Positions 42,346-55,211 of a stretch of 64,000 nucleotides of DNA are shown piece after piece. The translations under genes and the position numbers were made by a program. The notes below the pieces were generated by a model. The model had not been told where the DNA came from and did no database searches. It saw only the letters and a program-made list of their open reading frames with translations. Numbering within the stretch: position 1 is the stretch's first letter; every line of letters starts with the position of its first letter. The stretch is taken from NCBI GenBank assembly GCA_023376005.1, contig CM042145.1, forward strand, positions 98,750,702 to 98,814,701. The letters are read 5' to 3'. This DNA comes from Doryteuthis pealeii (taxonomy: Eukaryota > Mollusca > Cephalopoda > Myopsida > Loliginidae).

Positions 42346-43620
42346 AGTATTCGTATTGTTGTATATATACTTTTCTAGCGTCTGGACTTCGTCTTGGGAC
42401 TTCGTGTCTGGTCTTCCATTGGGAATTTCTCTTTATCAGAAGCCTTGTGTCATTGGTACTTTTTAGATAATAACAAGACTTACTTAGATCATATTTTATT
42501 TCAAAATCCCCACCAGACGACCTGCGCAGATTGAGTCGGGGCGTGAATAACACGACTTACCACCGTCGTGGTCTTTGGCCGAATTAACTAAACAAATCTT
42601 TCTAATCTAAACCGGAAGAGGGTCTTCTCCACCGATTCTCACGGTCATTTCAATTCTTCAAGGCCACCGGCTGAACTTATAACAACCATTTTGGTTTCTA
42701 CACTACTGTACACAAATATTAGGAATCTAATAATTATGTAACAGTATTCGCTATGTTCTATTGAGTATGAATACGTTTTAACAAATTTATTTGACCCATA
42801 CAACAACAAAAAACTCTTAAGAAACAACTAGACAAATTTGTAAATATAAACATACAATAAACGCGATTCCCTAACCTCTAGGTATAAAATAACCACAGAT
42901 AGTTTGACACGCTGTTAAAATCAATCAATCATTATTTGAGAGCTATTTATTCTTAATTTTCTTTTATAGTAGTTCGTTAATTGTGACCGGATATGGTAGC
43001 CGCCATTTTCTGAATTGTATTCATTTCATAGAAAAAAGAAAAAAATGCTTTTGTTATTACATCTTCCAGTTGACGAGGCTGATCCTTGCAAAAGAAAGAT
43101 GCGATTTCGGGTTAAATCTTAGAGGAACCATTTAAGCCTGAAACTTGTTGTATTGTATACGAATCTGGCGTTCAAAGACATCAACACTGGCATTATTCTG
43201 GTTATATTTTTTTTTTCTTTCTTTTTGTTTTTTTTGTTTTGTTTTGTTTTTTTTTGTTGTTTTATATACACGGCTCTTCTTGTGCAGAAACCTTAAAATG
43301 TCCATCTAAAGAGAACAAAGGGAGACTAGATGTATTTCTAAAGGCGAACAATTGGGATGCTAACGAAACAAAACGCCGAGACAAATTGATAACCAAAATG
43401 AATATGAATCTCGCGAATAGATTCGCGTTTTCTTGCTTTAAAAAAATGATGTGAGTGTGGCCTGCGTCTGCGTTCAAACCATCGACATTGCTGAAAAGCA
43501 TTTACACCTAAGTGGACAAGAAAAAGGGTCTAGGCATATGTCAACACAGCCATTAGCGCTTGAAATTGACTCCAAATACTTCGACCATGGGAAGACCTTT
43601 TTTTGTTTCGGCTTTTCTAT
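42346..43620. other. No recognised element
   Basis: Mixed-composition sequence. A T-rich run lies at 43205-43260. Short ORFs are not supported by any motif I recognise. Confidence 0.5.
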
Positions 43621-43623
43621 TTA

Positions 43624-43700
<77 letters not shown>

Positions 43701-43788
43701 AGCAGTCTTCAGCAATTTTCTGCCATAATCATTCGATTGTATCTGATATATTTATTTATTCATTCATTGTTTAATTATTCTATCATAG

Positions 43789-43861
<73 letters not shown>

Positions 43862-44066
43862 GTTTATCTATCTATCAATATCTCTCTACATATACATATA
43901 TATGCATATATATATATATATATATAACATATATATATAGTGCTTAATGGAGTCTAATACTATTTATGTATATATCAATCTCTGTATGTAAATTAGCTAT
44001 AGATCTGTGCATATATATATACTATATACAATATATATATATATATAATATATATATATATATAGC

Positions 44067-44120
<54 letters not shown>
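43624..44120. repeat. (CT)n and (TA)n microsatellite cluster
   Basis: (CT)n at about 43624-43684 and 43793-43855, followed by several interrupted (TA)n tracts to 44120. Confidence 0.9.
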
Positions 44121-44122
<2 letters not shown>

Positions 44123-44279
44123 GCTTGGGCTTTATGGAAATGGAATTTTCTGTTGGCCGCTAATTACGAAAAATTGCATAGCTTCCCTTAAAACGGATAG
44201 AGCACTCCTTGGGGATCTAGCATGTTTATAACACTAAAATTCCATTTCTAAAAAGTTGGTGTGTAAATGGCGCGGTGGT

Positions 44280-44372
44280 ATAGGGCATCCATTGAAATTG
44301 AACTCGCTATTCAGTAGTAATGGAATATGAGACTAGCTTGCTAACCATTAAACCATGATGGGTCGTATAGGA
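44280..44372 (-). mobile_element. tRNA-like SINE head, reverse
   Basis: The complements of 'ttgctaaccattaaaccatg' (A box) and 'attgaactcgct' (B box) are present. Confidence 0.5.
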
Positions 44373-44529
44373 TTTGGTGTGTTACGGTATGAAATGAAAT
44401 GAAGAGAGAATAACAAACACAACTGGTTAGCCGTGTAGATGAAGACTTTATTGATAAGACCGTTAAGTCTGAACGCTAGAGTCCAGACGCTCAGAACTTT
44501 TTATTTATTTAATTTTAATTTTGATTTAA

Positions 44530-44885
44530 TTTAAATCCCCACAGACGCTACCCTTGGGAAAGGTATTAACCCCCTCATTCCCACTAGCAATGTGTTAACA
44601 ACTTTTCTTCTACAAGAATGATTTTGGCATTAAATAACCCACGAAGTTTAATATGTCATTAAACAAAGAAACCAAACCAAAAATGTACATACAAGTCAAA
44701 TACAAGGCACGCTTTATGTCAGGGTTTTCGTCGTAGGATATGGAATTGGCAATACGAGTTCAAATCCTGGACGAAGATATTTGGGTTTCACATGGCGCTA
44801 ATACAGGAGAGGCATGAATCCGACTGTTTTTCATTCAGTCATGGGGAAATAGCTGGGCAGACTGGCTTCTTTATCTTCGATAATG
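44530..44885 (+). mobile_element. SINE-B scrap, RPT-A tail, then SINE-B copy
   Basis: 'acccttgggaaaggtatt' (44545) is a SINE-B scrap. The RPT-A tail is at 44625-44680. A better SINE-B copy follows at 44725-44885 with B box 'cgagttcaaatcctgg'. Confidence 0.6.
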
Positions 44886-44896
44886 CTTCCAATCTC

Positions 44897-45312
44897 ATCA
44901 TCATCATCATGTCGCGCTGTTAGCACGGATATCCATGACAGTCTCTCTCCATCCGTCCCTATCGTTCATCATTCTCGGAGGTCCTCTATGCAGCATCCTG
45001 TATCCGCACAGAGCTGATCAATGTACTTCTTTGCTTGTCGGCCCACACTGGCGTGCCCATGTGCTGGCTTCCACAGGAGGACGTCGCTTATGAGTTCGTC
45101 CTTGCTTCTCCAGCTGTCTCGTGTCTTGTCCGTCTTACTCGGATGGTTTGGGTGATATGTGATAGGTGGCCGTACAGCTACTTTCACGTGGGGTGCTGTT
45201 TCCACGTCTTGTTCATGATCACCCGTAGCATTCTTTTGCAGCTCCCATCTAGTTTATTCTCTAGTCGCTTCGTTAGGGTCCAGGTGGTGCAGCCATACAG
45301 CAGCACTGTGTA
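44897..45312 (-). pseudogene. Second copy of the RTE-like LINE 3' end
   Basis: It is about 90% identical by eye to 22340-22768 on the minus strand, including SWRSKDELISDVLLWKPAHG and the (TGA)n end (complement of (CAT)n at 44897-44910). Frameshifts break the frame on both sides of the 78-codon segment at 44969-45205. It is shorter at its 5' end than the 22-kb copy. Confidence 0.75.
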
Positions 45313-45628
45313 TTCTGATATTCGTTCAAAAACTAACCTTGTGTCACATCCATTTGTATCTTAAACTCACATGTCTTTTTTTTTTTTTTTGAAACAATGC
45401 TTCAGTCAAAATTTATTTTCAAATGAAACGAAAAGCATGAAAAATGTTGAATAATGAAAATAAGCTGAAACGTCCAAACATTGGAAAATAATTTTTTTTA
45501 AATACAACGTATGAAAATATTTTAGTTAATTATACAAAAGTACTTCATGGTGCCAATAATATCAAAAAGTTTTTTTTTAATCCTTGAAGTTTTATACGTA
45601 ATATTTAGACAACCCACTATTAATAGAA

Positions 45629-46256
45629 CTAGCAAATATATGCACCCTCCGGGTGCAAGTATTTAAGTTTAAATATAATAAAATATTAGATTAAATCAGA
45701 AAGGCTAATGAAATTGATTAAGAATTCAAAAAAAAGATTTGAAACGGAGGGGGTATAATCGGAAAATAGAACAACTGAAACTTACTCTTTCATCACTTCC
45801 GTTTTTCAATGCTAAATTTTCCTAATTTAACTATTTACTTAAAATAGGAAGTAAAGAATAAAATTACAGTTATTTCTTCTTGTTAATGAATTTCTTTTAG
45901 GATTTATTGAAGAGATTTTTACTCATATTCATTAAGATAAAACCAAACAATTAGAAATCAATGATACTAAGCACATTTTTATTAAAATCAGTTTTTTTAA
46001 TATCAATATGCAAATTAGCTTTACGTTTACACTGAAAACTGGTATTTTGTTGTATATATAAATACAATTGCATGTTATTAGTATTTAGGTAAGGCCAACA
46101 GTATTAATAATGTCAAACAGTTTTATTATTAATTGAGGTTTAAATAGAAATAGAATCATGGAGAATGTGACGTAAATAACTAAGGGAACTGTGACTTGAG
46201 TAGTAATATAGTTTCGGTTACAGACAGAAAAACACACAATCTACATTATAATAAGA
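45629..46256 (-). mobile_element. Hel-D Helitron, complete, reverse
   Basis: The minus-strand 5' TC is at 46255-46256, preceded by A. The 3' CTAG is at 45629-45632, followed by T. The hairpin TGCACCC/GGGTGCA lies just inside. It is 628 bases and non-coding. Confidence 0.8.
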
Positions 46257-46593
46257 TTTAATTATGAAACCAGTGATAACATTATAAAATCCTTTAAGTA
46301 CATAGAAAAATATTTTATTCCCAATCACGTTTGACTAGGTCTTTAGTTATATATTTTTTAAATAACCCGCCAGCGTTATTTAGCGTCATCTTAGCGACAA
46401 AAACAAAACAATAGTTTAGACAAATAATAAAAATGTCTTGATAATGGTTCAGAAAAGAACTGAAAGTACATGGTTTACTAATGAAAAGTATTTCGGAATC
46501 CTCATTAACGACATTGAAGATAACATAAAAAATATTTTATACTTAAACCTTAATACATTCACCTTTTCCAATACCTTCCTATCTGTCACTTCT

Positions 46594-46595
<2 letters not shown>

Positions 46596-46667
<72 letters not shown>

Positions 46668-46780
46668 CTATCTCATATACACACACATTTCTATCACTAT
46701 TATACCTCACTTTAATTTTGAGTACCACTGAATATATTCACCTGTTTCAAAATCACCCTATCGATTCATTTTCTTCCACT

Positions 46781-46849
<69 letters not shown>

Positions 46850-46913
46850 GCTCTACCAATCTATAAATCTCTCTCTATTTCTCTTTCTGTTTCTCTATTG
46901 TTCATATTGCTCA

Positions 46914-46964
<51 letters not shown>

Positions 46965-47017
46965 ATGCATTCGCCACAATCATGAGAGAATAATAATAAG
47001 AAAATAACGGCATCTCT

Positions 47018-47097
<80 letters not shown>

Positions 47098-47420
47098 ATA
47101 TACTTGTATTTCTATTCTACTTTGAAATCATAATAACAAAAAGTATTCTCATAGAAGTGCTAATATTTTTAATCACCCATGTAATATTCTCTCTCTCACT
47201 CTACACTACTGTCTTTTTCTCCCTTTCTTTCTCAATCTTCCCCCCCTCTCCTCTCTCTCTCTCTCTCTCTCTCCCTCTCCTCTCTCTATCTCTCTCTCTC
47301 TTTCTTTCTTTTTTCTCTCTATCGCACATTTCTATCTCCATCGTACTTTGAAATCATTATATTATAAAGGTATTCTCATAGAAGTCCTAATATTTTTAAT
47401 CACCCATGTAATATTCTCTT

Positions 47421-47486
<66 letters not shown>

Positions 47487-47490
47487 CTCT
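46596..47490. repeat. (CT)n-rich domain with duplicated spacer
   Basis: Four long CT tracts (about 46596-46650, 46785-46850, 47025-47095, 47425-47482). The spacer 'tcacccatgtaatattctct' occurs at about 47173 and 47400, so the tract and its flank were duplicated with a period near 225 bases. Confidence 0.85.
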
Positions 47491-47879
47491 CATTGCATGT
47501 TTCTCTTTCTTTTTTTTACTTTTATGTTGTTTTCTTCCATTTTCTATCGCATTCCCGTCGACATTTTAATAATATCCTAACTGAACAAATACAAATACCT
47601 CTTCTAATTCGTTTCATTTTTCATTTATTTATTTCCACATCCTTTTTTATTTATTTATTATTTATTCTATTTTATTTTTATGCATTTACTTTTCTCTCTG
47701 ATTCTTTCCTCTCGTCTTTCTCGACTAGCAATAATCGCATCCTTGAATTCCGTTCCACTCGGTTGCCATGCCAACATGTCCGGTTGAAGAGTGGTGGATA
47801 CGATACCAACACTGAAATTAACTGCCAATGGCGCTGGTTGCAAGATGCTAGAGGTTAAATGGCAACAGATAACTAATAA

Positions 47880-47931
47880 AGAGAAAAACAACAACCAAAA
47901 GAAAGAAAGGAAGAAAGAAAGAAAGAAAGAA

Positions 47932-47963
<32 letters not shown>

Positions 47964-47965
47964 AT
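47880..47965. repeat. (GAAA)n microsatellite
   Basis: An interrupted 'gaaagaaagaaag' tract. Confidence 0.9.
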
Positions 47966-48319
47966 GATGCATCGTTGATATTTCCTCTTTGGCAGGTCGT
48001 TGCAACAAATGCAATTGTTTACGGTGCATTTATCTTATGTCTTTTTTATAACTAGCACCTCTAACAAAAGGTGCATTTCAAAGTGTATTCTCTCATCTAC
48101 CAAAGTAGATATTCTAGCGTCTGGTTGGTTTGCAGATGCAGCTTCTTAGATCATCGCTTGTAGATGGATACAGAAATCAGATGAAATGGCCGAAATTGCC
48201 TAGATAAAGATTCGTTGTGAAGAAAAGGTTTCGGACGACAAATTATAGCAAATATAGTTTTATTATCTGCAACAGCCCCAATTTAACATAGACTTGGTTA
48301 GAGAGTGAATTGTCATTGT

Positions 48320-48725
48320 AGGAACATGGCTAGCCTCTACGCTTTGCCTGTTTGTCCGACTCTATCTATCGGATGAAAATGCGTGTTGTTTTTAAATAGA
48401 TTCAGCCTCTTTGTCTTGTCAGAATCACCAAAAGCTCGTTAATCATGTAAGTTCCGCTTGACCGAGGTCAGTCAAGTTTTCTCTACTTAGTCAGTGCTGT
48501 CGCATCACATAATTTTTTTTTTTTTTCATTTTTATTGCCAGCAGCAGATCTGAGTTAACAGACTTGAGATAGAAAGGGGTGCAGTAGATTGTTTCAGCAG
48601 AGACCCTGACTAGTCTGTATGCTTTGACAAGTTGTCCAACTCTGTCTACCATACATAAAATGCGTGTTGCTTTTATGTGGATTCGGTCTTTTCCTTGCCA
48701 GAATCACCAAAGGTTCTGATGAGGG
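48320..48725 (+). repeat. Diverged direct repeat, about 280-bp period
   Basis: 'aatgcgtgttgtttttaaat' (48379) and 'aatgcgtgttgcttttatgt' (48659) lie in matching contexts that both end in 'cagaatcaccaaa'. It is an old duplication of unknown content. Confidence 0.65.
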
Positions 48726-48984
48726 GCATTATCATACGAACTCAAGTACCTGTGTATAGGTTCTGTGTCTCAACATATTTTCTGCACTCTTTTGAAACCT
48801 AGACCACATACAAGGATATATAGAATAGATAGAGCGATTACTCCAAAAATACCTGAGACGCATTTCTCACTGGTTGTCATTGACTCCAAACACTGCTGAC
48901 TTCCAAGGATCTAAATGCAACTGCATTGAAACTATAATAATCCTCAATTAGATGTGACAATGGGAATGGGGGATAACAGGTTTC

Positions 48985-49320
48985 AAAAACAATTTTTCTA
49001 CGGAGATCAGTTGGTTGGTTGGTTGGTTGGTTTTCATGGCTTGTCAACAAAACAACTTTGTCATTTGTGTTTCTGGTTATAAAGTGAGGGATCATTTTGT
49101 TATTATAATCAAGTTCTAAACTGATCCCTCATTTCTTAGATTCCATTCATTTTTAAAATTAAGTATATTTAAAGACTGATTACTGTTAAGTCCTGTTATT
49201 TTATGCTGAAGACGTTTTGTTTTATTCATTTTTGTTAGTTATTCAATTTTCATGAAAATCGTTCTAAACACATTTTCAACTCATTTTTATCTGTTTATCC
49301 AATAGATGTGGGGGAGGGGA
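48985..49320 (-). mobile_element. RPT-A tail fragments, reverse
   Basis: (ggttggtt)n plus 'catggcttgtcaac' at about 49010-49050, and 'gaagacgttttgttttattc' at about 49210. Confidence 0.5.
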
Positions 49321-49608
49321 AGAGAGAGTTACTGTATAAGAATCTGTAAATGAAGTAATTAAAGTGTCATTTTCTTTTTATAGGGTTTTTTTATTACACC
49401 TTGCTAATAATTTAACATATTATTTATTTAAGTAAATCAGGTAACTGACCGTAACTTCGGTTCTTTTTTCATGACTCTTACAACCTTTACGGAGTTGGTG
49501 TATATAGATGCGTTCATCATTTACTGATCATTGCATTACATTCCAGCAAGCAGTTTTTGGATTGATGGAAAAGCGTTACCTCGTAATAATTTGAAACGCA
49601 GTCTATAT

Positions 49609-49838
49609 ACTAGGTGTGTCAAAAAAGTATCGAGATTTTTTGTTCTTTTTGACACACATTGTATTCTGAAAAAAACAACGTTCCATTCATTCATTTTTTT
49701 TAGAATAAAAAGGGTGTCAAAAAAGTACTAATTTTAAAGCTGGATTTACTAAGATAGAAATGAAGAATGAATGGAACATTATTTTTCAGAATACAAGTGT
49801 GTCAAAAAGTACAAAAATCTCGATACTATTTGACAAAT
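49609..49838. mobile_element. Palindromic MITE, copy 1
   Basis: The ends 'aggtgtgtcaaaaaagtat' and (complement) 'atactatttgaca' are inverted repeats. Inside is a second inverted pair 'aacgttccattcattc'/'gaatgaatggaacatt'. There is no ORF of substance. The TA at the left edge and the element length fit a Tc1/mariner-type MITE. Confidence 0.75.
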
Positions 49839-50121
49839 TGGAGACAGTTACTGTCCGTCCTTGTATAGACAGAGACATCTTAAGCACTGGTAAATGTTAT
49901 TGCTGAGGTGATCACCTGAAGGTACCAAACTTCATGTTACCCCACTATTTGCTTGATTGAATCTCTCTTTAACCAATTTGATTTACATGTGACTTTTAAA
50001 CAATTTACCGGTTGTTACTTTTGACAAAGCACCAAGTTTCTTAATTCGAAAAATAAAAATTTTGCTGATCAATAAAGTATGTCGTTATTTTTCAAAATCT
50101 TATACAAGTTTAGCTGTACCA

Positions 50122-50123
<2 letters not shown>

Positions 50124-50176
<53 letters not shown>
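50124..50176. repeat. (TA)n microsatellite
   Basis: A TA tract of about 52 bases. Confidence 0.9.
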
Positions 50177-50178
<2 letters not shown>

Positions 50179-50718
50179 AAACACGTCACCAATTGGGTCA
50201 TCCATTGAGTCTGGATAATAATGGATTAGGGAAAAGTGAGTTTGCAAAACGAATTAAATTTTTTATAAATACGACCGGTGAATTTGAAAAAAAAATTAAA
50301 ATCATTTTGTAAGATTTCTAAGAAAGGAAACGCTTTAAATAATTTAGATTGATTTTACAGAGCTCGTTGCTGCTGCTAAATCTTAACATACGAATAAAGG
50401 GAGGAGGTAAATGTTTCTCTCACAATAACTCTCCCATCTCTCTCTTACTCACACAGATAAACAAACATAAATAACGGGGGCTAATCAATATATACATAGA
50501 GAGGAGGAAGTGATAGGCATAAGGTGAAGTAAGAGACGGTGAGTTTTTTTACTTAATTGCTAATTACTACTAATTTGAACCAATAAAATGGATTTTTTAA
50601 AACATAACTCAATCTTTAAGTAAGGAATAATTTAATATAACTTTCGTGTCAATAAACTCATCAATAAAAAAAGCCATTTGGAGACAAACATTGATTCATT
50701 CAGCTTTAATATATATAT

Positions 50719-50948
50719 ACAAGGTGTGTCAAAAAAGTATGTTTTTTACTTTTTGACACACCCTGTATTCTAAAAAAATAACGTTCCATTCGTTAATTTT
50801 TTTTTTCAGAATACAGAATGTGTAAAAAAAAGTATCAAGTTTAAAGCTGGATTTACCGAGATAGAAATGACGAATGAATGGAACGTTATTTTGTTTCAGA
50901 ATACAAGATGTGTCAAAAAGTACCAAAAATCTCGATATCTTTTGACAC

Positions 50949-50953
<5 letters not shown>
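50719..50953. mobile_element. Palindromic MITE, copy 2, next to (TA)n
   Basis: The ends 'aaggtgtgtcaaaaaagtat' and 'atatcttttgacacacctt' are inverted, with TA on both sides. The inner pair 'taacgttccattcgtt'/'acgaatgaatggaacgtta' is conserved with copy 1. Its right edge opens into a long (TA)n (50953-51026). Confidence 0.8.
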
Positions 50954-51027
<74 letters not shown>

Positions 51028-51037
51028 CAATTCAAAA

Positions 51038-51095
<58 letters not shown>
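50953..51095. repeat. Double (TA)n tract
   Basis: Two TA tracts separated by 'acaattcaaaagga'. Confidence 0.9.
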
Positions 51096-51644
51096 TTCTG
51101 AAGACCATTCATTTCAGTCTTATAATGTTAAATTATTAATCCATTATTCAATTAATCGTTTTATACAGAAAAATATTTAAACGACTTTTAAAGTCTTTCT
51201 TTATTCTTTTATTACCTTTTTTTTTAATTTTTGGGAATTTAATGTGCCTGAAGGGAAACAAAAACTGATAATACGTTACGTAAAACAACATCAATTTTCA
51301 GAGATAGGTGAAGAAAAATATATTAGAAAAACATCAATTAAACAACAACAAAAAAAAGAAGAAAAATTTCAGTTTTTGTTTTTTGATCGATGAGGAAAAC
51401 ACTCGAGATGGCAGATCACATGATTTCCTAGTTGCTGGTCGTTGTGACACAAGCGCCACCTATAAGCAGAGACGTGCATAATAGATGTTCACTTCTTGTT
51501 TATCTGTGCCAATTGACATCATACTATTCATTTGTACAAACACAGCACCCTATGACCGGGATCCATCAAGAAGGTGAAAAAAGAGAGAAAGAGGATTAAG
51601 TCAGAGAGAGAGAGAGAGAGAGAGGAAGACCTAGTAAGTAAGGT

Positions 51645-51839
51645 CGGAGGGGTGGCCTTAAGTCGGTATCAGCCAACAGCGAGGAAGTATATCCCCTTTT
51701 CACTAAAATTGTTTAATTATTTGTATTAAGAATAGTTATTTGAAGCTATAATAATTTACTAAGAATAGTTATTTGAAGTTATTATAATTTACTAAGGATT
51801 ATTATAATTATTATTATTATGATAATAATTATAATTATA

Positions 51840-51877
<38 letters not shown>

Positions 51878-52215
51878 TTACTTACTTACTTACTTACTTA
51901 CTTGAAACCATATAACTGTGCAAACAAATCACTATTATTAAGTAGAAATACTTATGTGAAACCATATAAAAAGTCGCCGGGGTGGCTTAGTCGGTATCAT
52001 CCAGACAGCGAGGGAGTCTTTCCCCGTTTCACAAGCGCTAGATCAAGAAGATTGTTTTTTGTCTGAGGTGGAGTGCCACACCTACCATTAGCTTCTCGCT
52101 TTACAGCACATATCCCTGTGCTACTCGTAAGCTGAGTGGGCGAGAACCGTATCGACCAGGAACCTTGTTGCTCATAGTTTGACACTCTACCGACTGAGCT
52201 AAACCGGACGTGGGC
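51645..52215 (-). mobile_element. SINE-C fragment and full SINE-C, same orientation
   Basis: A 3' fragment at 51645-51705 and a full copy at 51965-52213 (complement of the A box 'accgactgagcta' at its right end). Between them lie a (TTAC)n run, an (ATT)n run and a 40-base tandem ('agaatagttatttgaag' twice). Confidence 0.8.
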
Positions 52216-52254
52216 CGATTTGTTTGTTTCTTTAACAGGTTCGTCCCATTGATC

Positions 52255-52648
52255 TCTGAATTAAAACCCATTACACGCCGCTTAAAAATTGACCTTGTGT
52301 CACATTCTGCTCGTGCGGAGGAGTTGAGTAAATATACATACGTATATATTTTGGAGGTGCGTGGTGTAATGGTTAGAGTCGGAGGAAATATACGCGTCGA
52401 CCCAAGTTCAAATCCTGGACGAGGCTGTTTGCATTTCACATAGCGTTAATACCCCTGGGAAAAGTATGCATCCAACTACCCTCCCTCTAGCTATGGATGA
52501 ATAGTAGGACAGACTGGACTCTTAAGCTTGGATAGGTAATCAGTCTAGAAGAAGAAAAACTCTGAATTCAGACCTGTTAAACTCCGCTTAAAAAATTGAC
52601 CTTCTGTCACATCCTACTCGTGAGGAGGGGTTGGGTAAATATATAAAT
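52255..52648 (+). mobile_element. SINE-B tail followed by full-length SINE-B
   Basis: The tail of one copy (52255-52345) is directly followed by a full copy: A box 'ggtgtaatggttagag' at about 52363, B box 'agttcaaatcctgg' at 52405-52418, tail 'ggaggggttgggtaaat'. Two insertions lie in tandem, the second probably into the first's tail. Confidence 0.85.
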
Positions 52649-52839
52649 GCATAATTATCCTTGAAAGCACAATGTACATATCCCGACACTTGAACACAAA
52701 AGACGCTCGCTCTAATGGCATAACAACCCCTGTGGATTATTTAATGTCAAATATTTATTTTGTATATGATTTGTATGGAATAGTTTGTAGGTAAATAGTT
52801 TGTTTTTAAACAAATTGTTAGAGTTCGAGAAACAACAGT

Positions 52840-52984
52840 TGGTAATTATTTTTGCTTTACAGGTGTACTTTTATAGAATTCATTTTTTAATCTATTTAAC
52901 CCATAAATGGGACCCTAACAGGTACAACTACTTCTGGTCAGAGTGGACCTGGAAGTAATGGCGATGAAGGGGTGCTCCACGTTT
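52840..52984 (-). mobile_element. RPT-A fragment, reverse
   Basis: 'ttaacccataaatgggaccc' and 'cctggaagtaatggcgatg' occur in reverse order, cut at 52984 by Helitron sequence. Confidence 0.65.
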
Positions 52985-53296
52985 AAAATCCTGCAATGTG
53001 TTTAATATCATGAAGAAATAAAGGTTTTCATAATGTATGGTGTGGTTACTTTGCATACTGGTTTTAAAAAAACTAGTTTTAATAAATAATTACTTATTGA
53101 TCTCTAATATTGTTTTATTCTCGAACATATTAAAATCAATCCTATGAATGATTTTATATAGAACCCTATTAAAATATAATTAAAATAAGTGGAATATATT
53201 TATATATTTAATTTCTTTAGTCTTTCTAATCTAATCTATTTTATTACATTAAAACTTAGATACTTACGCCCTGAGGGGGGCGCATATTCTTGCGAG
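52985..53296 (+). mobile_element. Hel-D Helitron 3' part
   Basis: 5'-truncated copy of the 41.6-kb subfamily. The hairpin (GCCC/GGGC in 'acgccctgaggggggcgca') is kept. CTAG is mutated to CGAG. Confidence 0.65.
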
Positions 53297-53394
53297 TATA
53301 TAAAAATAAAACTTTTGAGTACATCTATATATCAATACGCTTGTACGTACGTACCTACCTACCTACGTGTGTGACATTTTAATAACACTCCGAT

Positions 53395-53885
53395 CTAGAG
53401 AATCTTCATTTTTTATCTATTTAACCCATAAATGGGACCCTAACAGGTACTACCATACGGGGCTAGAGTGGTGACCTGTGATGTTTAAGGAAGGAATCCT
53501 GGTAACAGAACTGTCCATGATATGCAACAATCCATTTGGCCCTTGCTCAAGCTAGACGGGCGGTCGAAGAGACCCCTCCGATTAATCGGCTTGTCAGGTC
53601 TGGTTCCAATTTTGGAGCTCTGGGGAATGCGGAGTACCCATTCATCGCCATTACTCACAGGTCCACTCTACCTATGTCGGTATTACTTGTTAGGGTCCCA
53701 TCATTTGGGCCCTTGCTCAAGCTAGACAGGCGATCGGAGAGACCCCCTCCGATTAATCGGCTTGTCAGGTCTGGTTCCAATTTTGGAGCTCTGGGGAATG
53801 TGGAGTACCCATTCATCGCCATTACTCCCAGGTCCACTCTACCTATGTCGGTATTACTTGTTAGGGTCCCATCTGTGGGTTAAAA
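53395..53885. mobile_element. RPT-A mosaic with 175-bp tandem duplication
   Basis: A reverse scrap (53395-53470) is followed by two near-identical forward units (53530-53704 and 53706-53880). Each starts 'ggcccttgctcaagctagac' and ends 'attacttgttagggtcccat'. The high identity points to a recent event. Confidence 0.75.
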
Positions 53886-54159
53886 AGTGTTGTGTCCTTA
53901 AAAGGGATACAATCAGACATGGTTGTAATCGAGCGGGAGACCAGTCAACAAGTTCGTAGATTTAAGATAGATGGTTTTATTGCAGAGAGATACAATAAGA
54001 CAGACAAGGAATATTGAGGAACGCTACTAATCCACGAAGCCAGCCGAGTACAATGCCGTGCTCACTATATATATAGTCAGACCACATAGATGAGAGAGAG
54101 TGTAGAATATTCTATTACAACAAAAAGAAAAATGTGTGTTTTAAAAGATGTGTTTTTTT

Positions 54160-54270
54160 TTAAATTGAATACCCGTCAAGAATTAATAAAACAATGTCTT
54201 CGGAATAAATAACCCAACTAGGGTTGACATGCCGTAAAATCCAACCAAACAACAAATAAGATCAATCAAT
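54160..54270 (+). mobile_element. RPT-A tail
   Basis: 'acaatgtcttcggaataaat' and 'gggttgacatgccgtaaaat', then a (ccaa)-like end. Confidence 0.65.
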
Positions 54271-54620
54271 CAATCACGAGTGTCTGGACGCAGACGCCCA
54301 CAAAAATTACAGACGCACAAAAATATGACCGTAGAACGTAGGTAGTTGTGAGGGGCCGTGTGTATACGAACTCTGACAAACACGTGAGGCGTATGTGTTT
54401 ACCTTTAGCATTTTAGACTGAATCTCGAATTTGAGCAAATAATGAGCTGAGTGACATGCAATTCTATCTGCTATGCTAGCTTTTCCGACACACACAATAC
54501 ACTTAGTCACAAGAAATGTGACCCCCTCCCACAGCGACTAGAGTTGCATTTGCCACTGCATTTTTGTTTTATTGATCTATTGTGCTTACTTCATTGCTTT
54601 ATCGTAAACACACACATGAC

Positions 54621-54752
54621 GATAGATACATACATACATATAAACATAGATAGATAGATAATGATAGATATGAACAGACTGAATAGATAGATGGATAGTT
54701 AGATATGTACAGACTGGGATAGATAGATAGATAGATAGATGTGAAAGCACTG

Positions 54753-54786
<34 letters not shown>

Positions 54787-54829
54787 GTACAAACTGAGAC
54801 AGATAGATAGATAGATATGTACAGACTGG

Positions 54830-54881
<52 letters not shown>

Positions 54882-55057
54882 TGTACAGACTGGGATAGAT
54901 AGATACATAGATAGATAGATAGATATGTACAGACTGGGATAGATAGATACATAGATAGATAGATAGATATGGAGACACTGAGATAGACAGATAGATAGAT
55001 AGATAGATATGAACATACCGAGATAGATAGATGGATAGATAGATATGTACAGATTTG

Positions 55058-55089
<32 letters not shown>

Positions 55090-55100
55090 TGAGGACACTG

Positions 55101-55133
<33 letters not shown>

Positions 55134-55179
55134 TGAACATACTGAAATCGATCGATAGATAGATAGATATGAATACACT

Positions 55180-55211
<32 letters not shown>
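54621..55211. repeat. GATA-type array with higher-order units
   Basis: Tracts of (GATA)n, about 16-60 bases each, are separated by spacers such as 'tatgtacagactggg' and 'tatgaacatactgaa'. This gives a loose 40-70-base unit repeated over ten times across about 590 bases. The long minus-strand ORFs of repeating YLSI units are translations of GATA and not proteins. Confidence 0.9.

Noticed and set aside
43239..43454. 71-codon ORF after the T-rich run at 43.2 kb as a secreted peptide
   Set aside because: The hydrophobic N-terminus is encoded by the T run, and nothing else supports a gene.
48715..48760. CTGATGA at 48717 as a ribozyme core
   Set aside because: No helix II ends in GAAA; the following GAAC context does not fold.
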